Shown here piece by piece: positions 62,831-64,000 of a DNA stretch of 64,000 nucleotides. Within the stretch, counting starts at the first letter, position 1. Each line of letters starts with the position of its first letter. The stretch spans positions 1 to 64,000 of the forward strand of contig DASWYF010000010.1 in assembly GCA_036405135.1 (NCBI GenBank). The letters are read 5' to 3'. The notes under the pieces are model-generated. The model searched no databases. It saw nothing but the letters and a program-made list of their open reading frames with translations, and was not told where the DNA came from. Position numbers and translations under genes: made by a program. The stretch comes from Verrucomicrobiia bacterium (GTDB taxonomy: Bacteria > Verrucomicrobiota > Verrucomicrobiia > Limisphaerales > JAEYXS01).

Positions 62831-63304
62831 TTATGAAGTATGAAGAGGAAATTTTAGGATATTCCCAACGTGTATTTCACCTTCCGTGAGGATCTGGGCG
62901 CGTAAGCCGCCTTTGTGGACGAGGCCGCGGAGGACTTCGGGATGCGTTTGTTTGGCGAGGTAGTTGCAGGGTTCGCAGAGGCGGAGGCCGCGCAGTTTCA
63001 CGGAGCCGACCATGAACTCTTGGCCAACGAGGGTGTTTAAATCCATGCCAGTAGTGACGAGATTGCGGCGGGCATCGCGGGAGGTGAAGGGGATGCCGGT
63101 AGTGGAGGCGAAGGCTTCGATGTGTTCCTGCTGGATGAGGGTGATCTCGAAATCAGGCTTTTGTGGATGTGGGGAGAAGGTGCCGTTGCCGACGTAATAG
63201 CGATCGCCAACCAAGCCGCGACCGGGGATGACTCGCACTGAGTCGCTCGGCGTCATGGGAGCGTCAGGTGCGGAGGCGATGAGGATTTCGACGATGTGGG
63301 GCAT
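62831..63304 (-). CDS. MOSC domain protein
   Basis: 157 residues. Start VEILIASAPDAPMTPSDSVR, VIPGRGLVGDRYYVG, then EFMVGSVKLRGLRLCEPCNY with the conserved Cys, and GLVHKGGLRAQILTEGEIHV: the MOSC C-terminal sulfurase-like domain. Such proteins are thought to carry sulfur or molybdopterin; YiiM and MARC are relatives, and the role here is unknown. ATG 63304. Confidence 0.9.
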   Translation of the reverse strand: MPHIVEILIASAPDAPMTPSDSVRVIPGRGLVGDRYYVGNGTFSPHPQKPDFEITLIQQEHIEAFASTTGIPFTSRDARRNLVTTGMDLNTLVGQEFMVGSVKLRGLRLCEPCNYLAKQTHPEVLRGLVHKGGLRAQILTEGEIHVGNILKFPLHTS

Positions 63305-63365
63305 TTGTTAGCCACAGATGAAACACAGATCACACGGATAGGGAAGGATGAAGGGGAAGCTGCTA

Positions 63366-64000
63366 TCAGGGATGGAAGGCGGGTTGGGTGAAGATGGCGC
63401 GGGGGTAGCTGATGAGGGCGAGGACGAGCAGACCAGCATGAACAGCCAGGCCGTGCAGGCCCAAGGCATCGGCGCTTTGAGTGTGGAAGAGAAACGCGGA
63501 GGCGTCGATTAAGCCGTGCAACAGGGCGAGCCAGCCGAGGCCGATGCCGCGCAGACGTAGATTGGCTAGGATGATGCCGGTGAGGAGGATCATCAGGCAG
63601 TGGGAGAAGGGCTGGGCTTGCAGGTGGAAAAGCGCGAACAGGAAACTGCTTATCAGAATGCTACCCACATAACCCAATTGCTGGTGCAGGGTGGTGAGCA
63701 AGGGGCCGCGAAAGGCGTATTCCTCAAAGAGTCCAACAATCATGCTGGTGATGAAGCCGACGGCGATCATCCAAGGGACAAAGGAGTCGCCTTTGCTGCC
63801 GCTGAAATAGAAAGTCCAGAGGGCGAGGGGAGCGATGCTCCAGAGGATGGTACGGCCCAAGCCTTTCAATGGGAAATCCATGCGGGCGACGCGCCAAGTG
63901 CGGTTCAGGTAGAGGAGTGCGACCAGAGCGAGCAGGCGAGGGATGCATACGATGGCATCACGCAAGAACCAGCTTTCCTGGGTGGTGACGGGAAAAAGTT
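63366..64000 (-). CDS. CPBP family intramembrane protease, 5' end outside the window
   Basis: At least 210 residues. The frame is open to the right edge: upstream of the first internal start (TTG 63965) it reads LFPVTTQESWFL, which continues naturally into RDAIVCIPRLLALV, so the true start is outside the window. Motifs: EEYAFRGPLLTTL (paired Glu, Arg), LFALFHLQAQP (His) and ALLHGLIDASAFL (His...Asp/Asn region), with about six helices. A second CPBP protein is encoded at 10051-10971, not closely similar. Confidence 0.85.
   Translation of the reverse strand, partial: LFPVTTQESWFLRDAIVCIPRLLALVALLYLNRTWRVARMDFPLKGLGRTILWSIAPLALWTFYFSGSKGDSFVPWMIAVGFITSMIVGLFEEYAFRGPLLTTLHQQLGYVGSILISSFLFALFHLQAQPFSHCLMILLTGIILANLRLRGIGLGWLALLHGLIDASAFLFHTQSADALGLHGLAVHAGLLVLALISYPRAIFTQPAFHP

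Overview
The window reads as a chromosome segment of a Verrucomicrobiota bacterium, most likely of the Limisphaerales/Pedosphaerales type (inference). The grounds are tandem membrane-anchored HEAT-repeat paralogues, a RedB-like thioredoxin-fold protein, many palindromic and 'phrase-like' intergenic repeats, few clear Shine-Dalgarno sites, and a high-GC background with a few visibly AT-richer stretches. No 16S rRNA gene is present, so the placement is a judgement from gene style.

Layout. 0-1.4 kb: end of a transposase-like gene, a partial tRNA-Glu copy, and an intact tRNA-Glu(TTC) with promoter and terminator; the partial copy looks like an integration scar. 1.4-3.2 kb: rpmI-rplT, terminator, pheS (no pheT follows). 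3.2-4.8 kb: a secreted hypothetical protein, a DUF4126 membrane protein and a 205-bp palindromic MITE-like element. 4.8-7.6 kb: ECF sigma factor, membrane partner and exported AmpC-like serine hydrolase in one operon. 7.6-12.8 kb: ATP-grasp protein, Ser/Thr kinase-like protein with altered motifs, CPBP protease, comF, accD. 12.8-18 kb: three tandem HEAT-repeat paralogues. 18-23 kb: rhodanese, thioredoxin, dihydroorotase, an MBOAT / small protein / SGNH cassette flanked by near-identical 26-bp direct repeats, tRNA-Gly(TCC). 23-28.7 kb: a repeat-filled spacer and an accessory island of small same-strand genes (GIY-YIG fold, transglutaminase-like, ankyrin, unknowns). 28.7-34 kb: SGNH esterase, hybrid histidine kinase with a RedB-like partner, YceI.

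34.1-43.7 kb holds a complete Wsp-type chemosensory operon: MCP, CheW, CheR-TPR, Cys-rich CheW, CheA-REC, CheB. It ends in a REC-HisKA-HATPase-REC-REC hybrid kinase where the Pseudomonas system has the diguanylate cyclase WspR. 43.7-52.1 kb (minus strand) is a full cbb3 oxidase operon, ccoI-ccoS-ccoNO (fused)-ccoQ-ccoP (single haem)-ccoG-fixH-TauE/SafE-like. 52.4-55 kb has two exported esterases and a lone response regulator. 55.1-57.3 kb (minus strand) is an arsenic operon, arsR-aquaporin-DUF6428-arsC, with no arsB/acr3 seen; three of its four proteins end in adjacent cysteines. 57.4-61.4 kb is a GAF/PAS histidine kinase, its Rcp1-type regulator and a fourth HEAT protein. The window closes with a GlcD-like oxidase, a MOSC protein and a CPBP protease cut by the right edge.

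The points most worth following up are the rewired Wsp operon, the aquaporin-type arsenic operon with cysteine tails, the acyltransferase cassette between direct repeats, the tRNA-Glu scar, and the several families of dispersed repeats, one of which is translated as the N-terminus of the aquaporin. Functions are from motif reading and recalled family knowledge; no searches were run.
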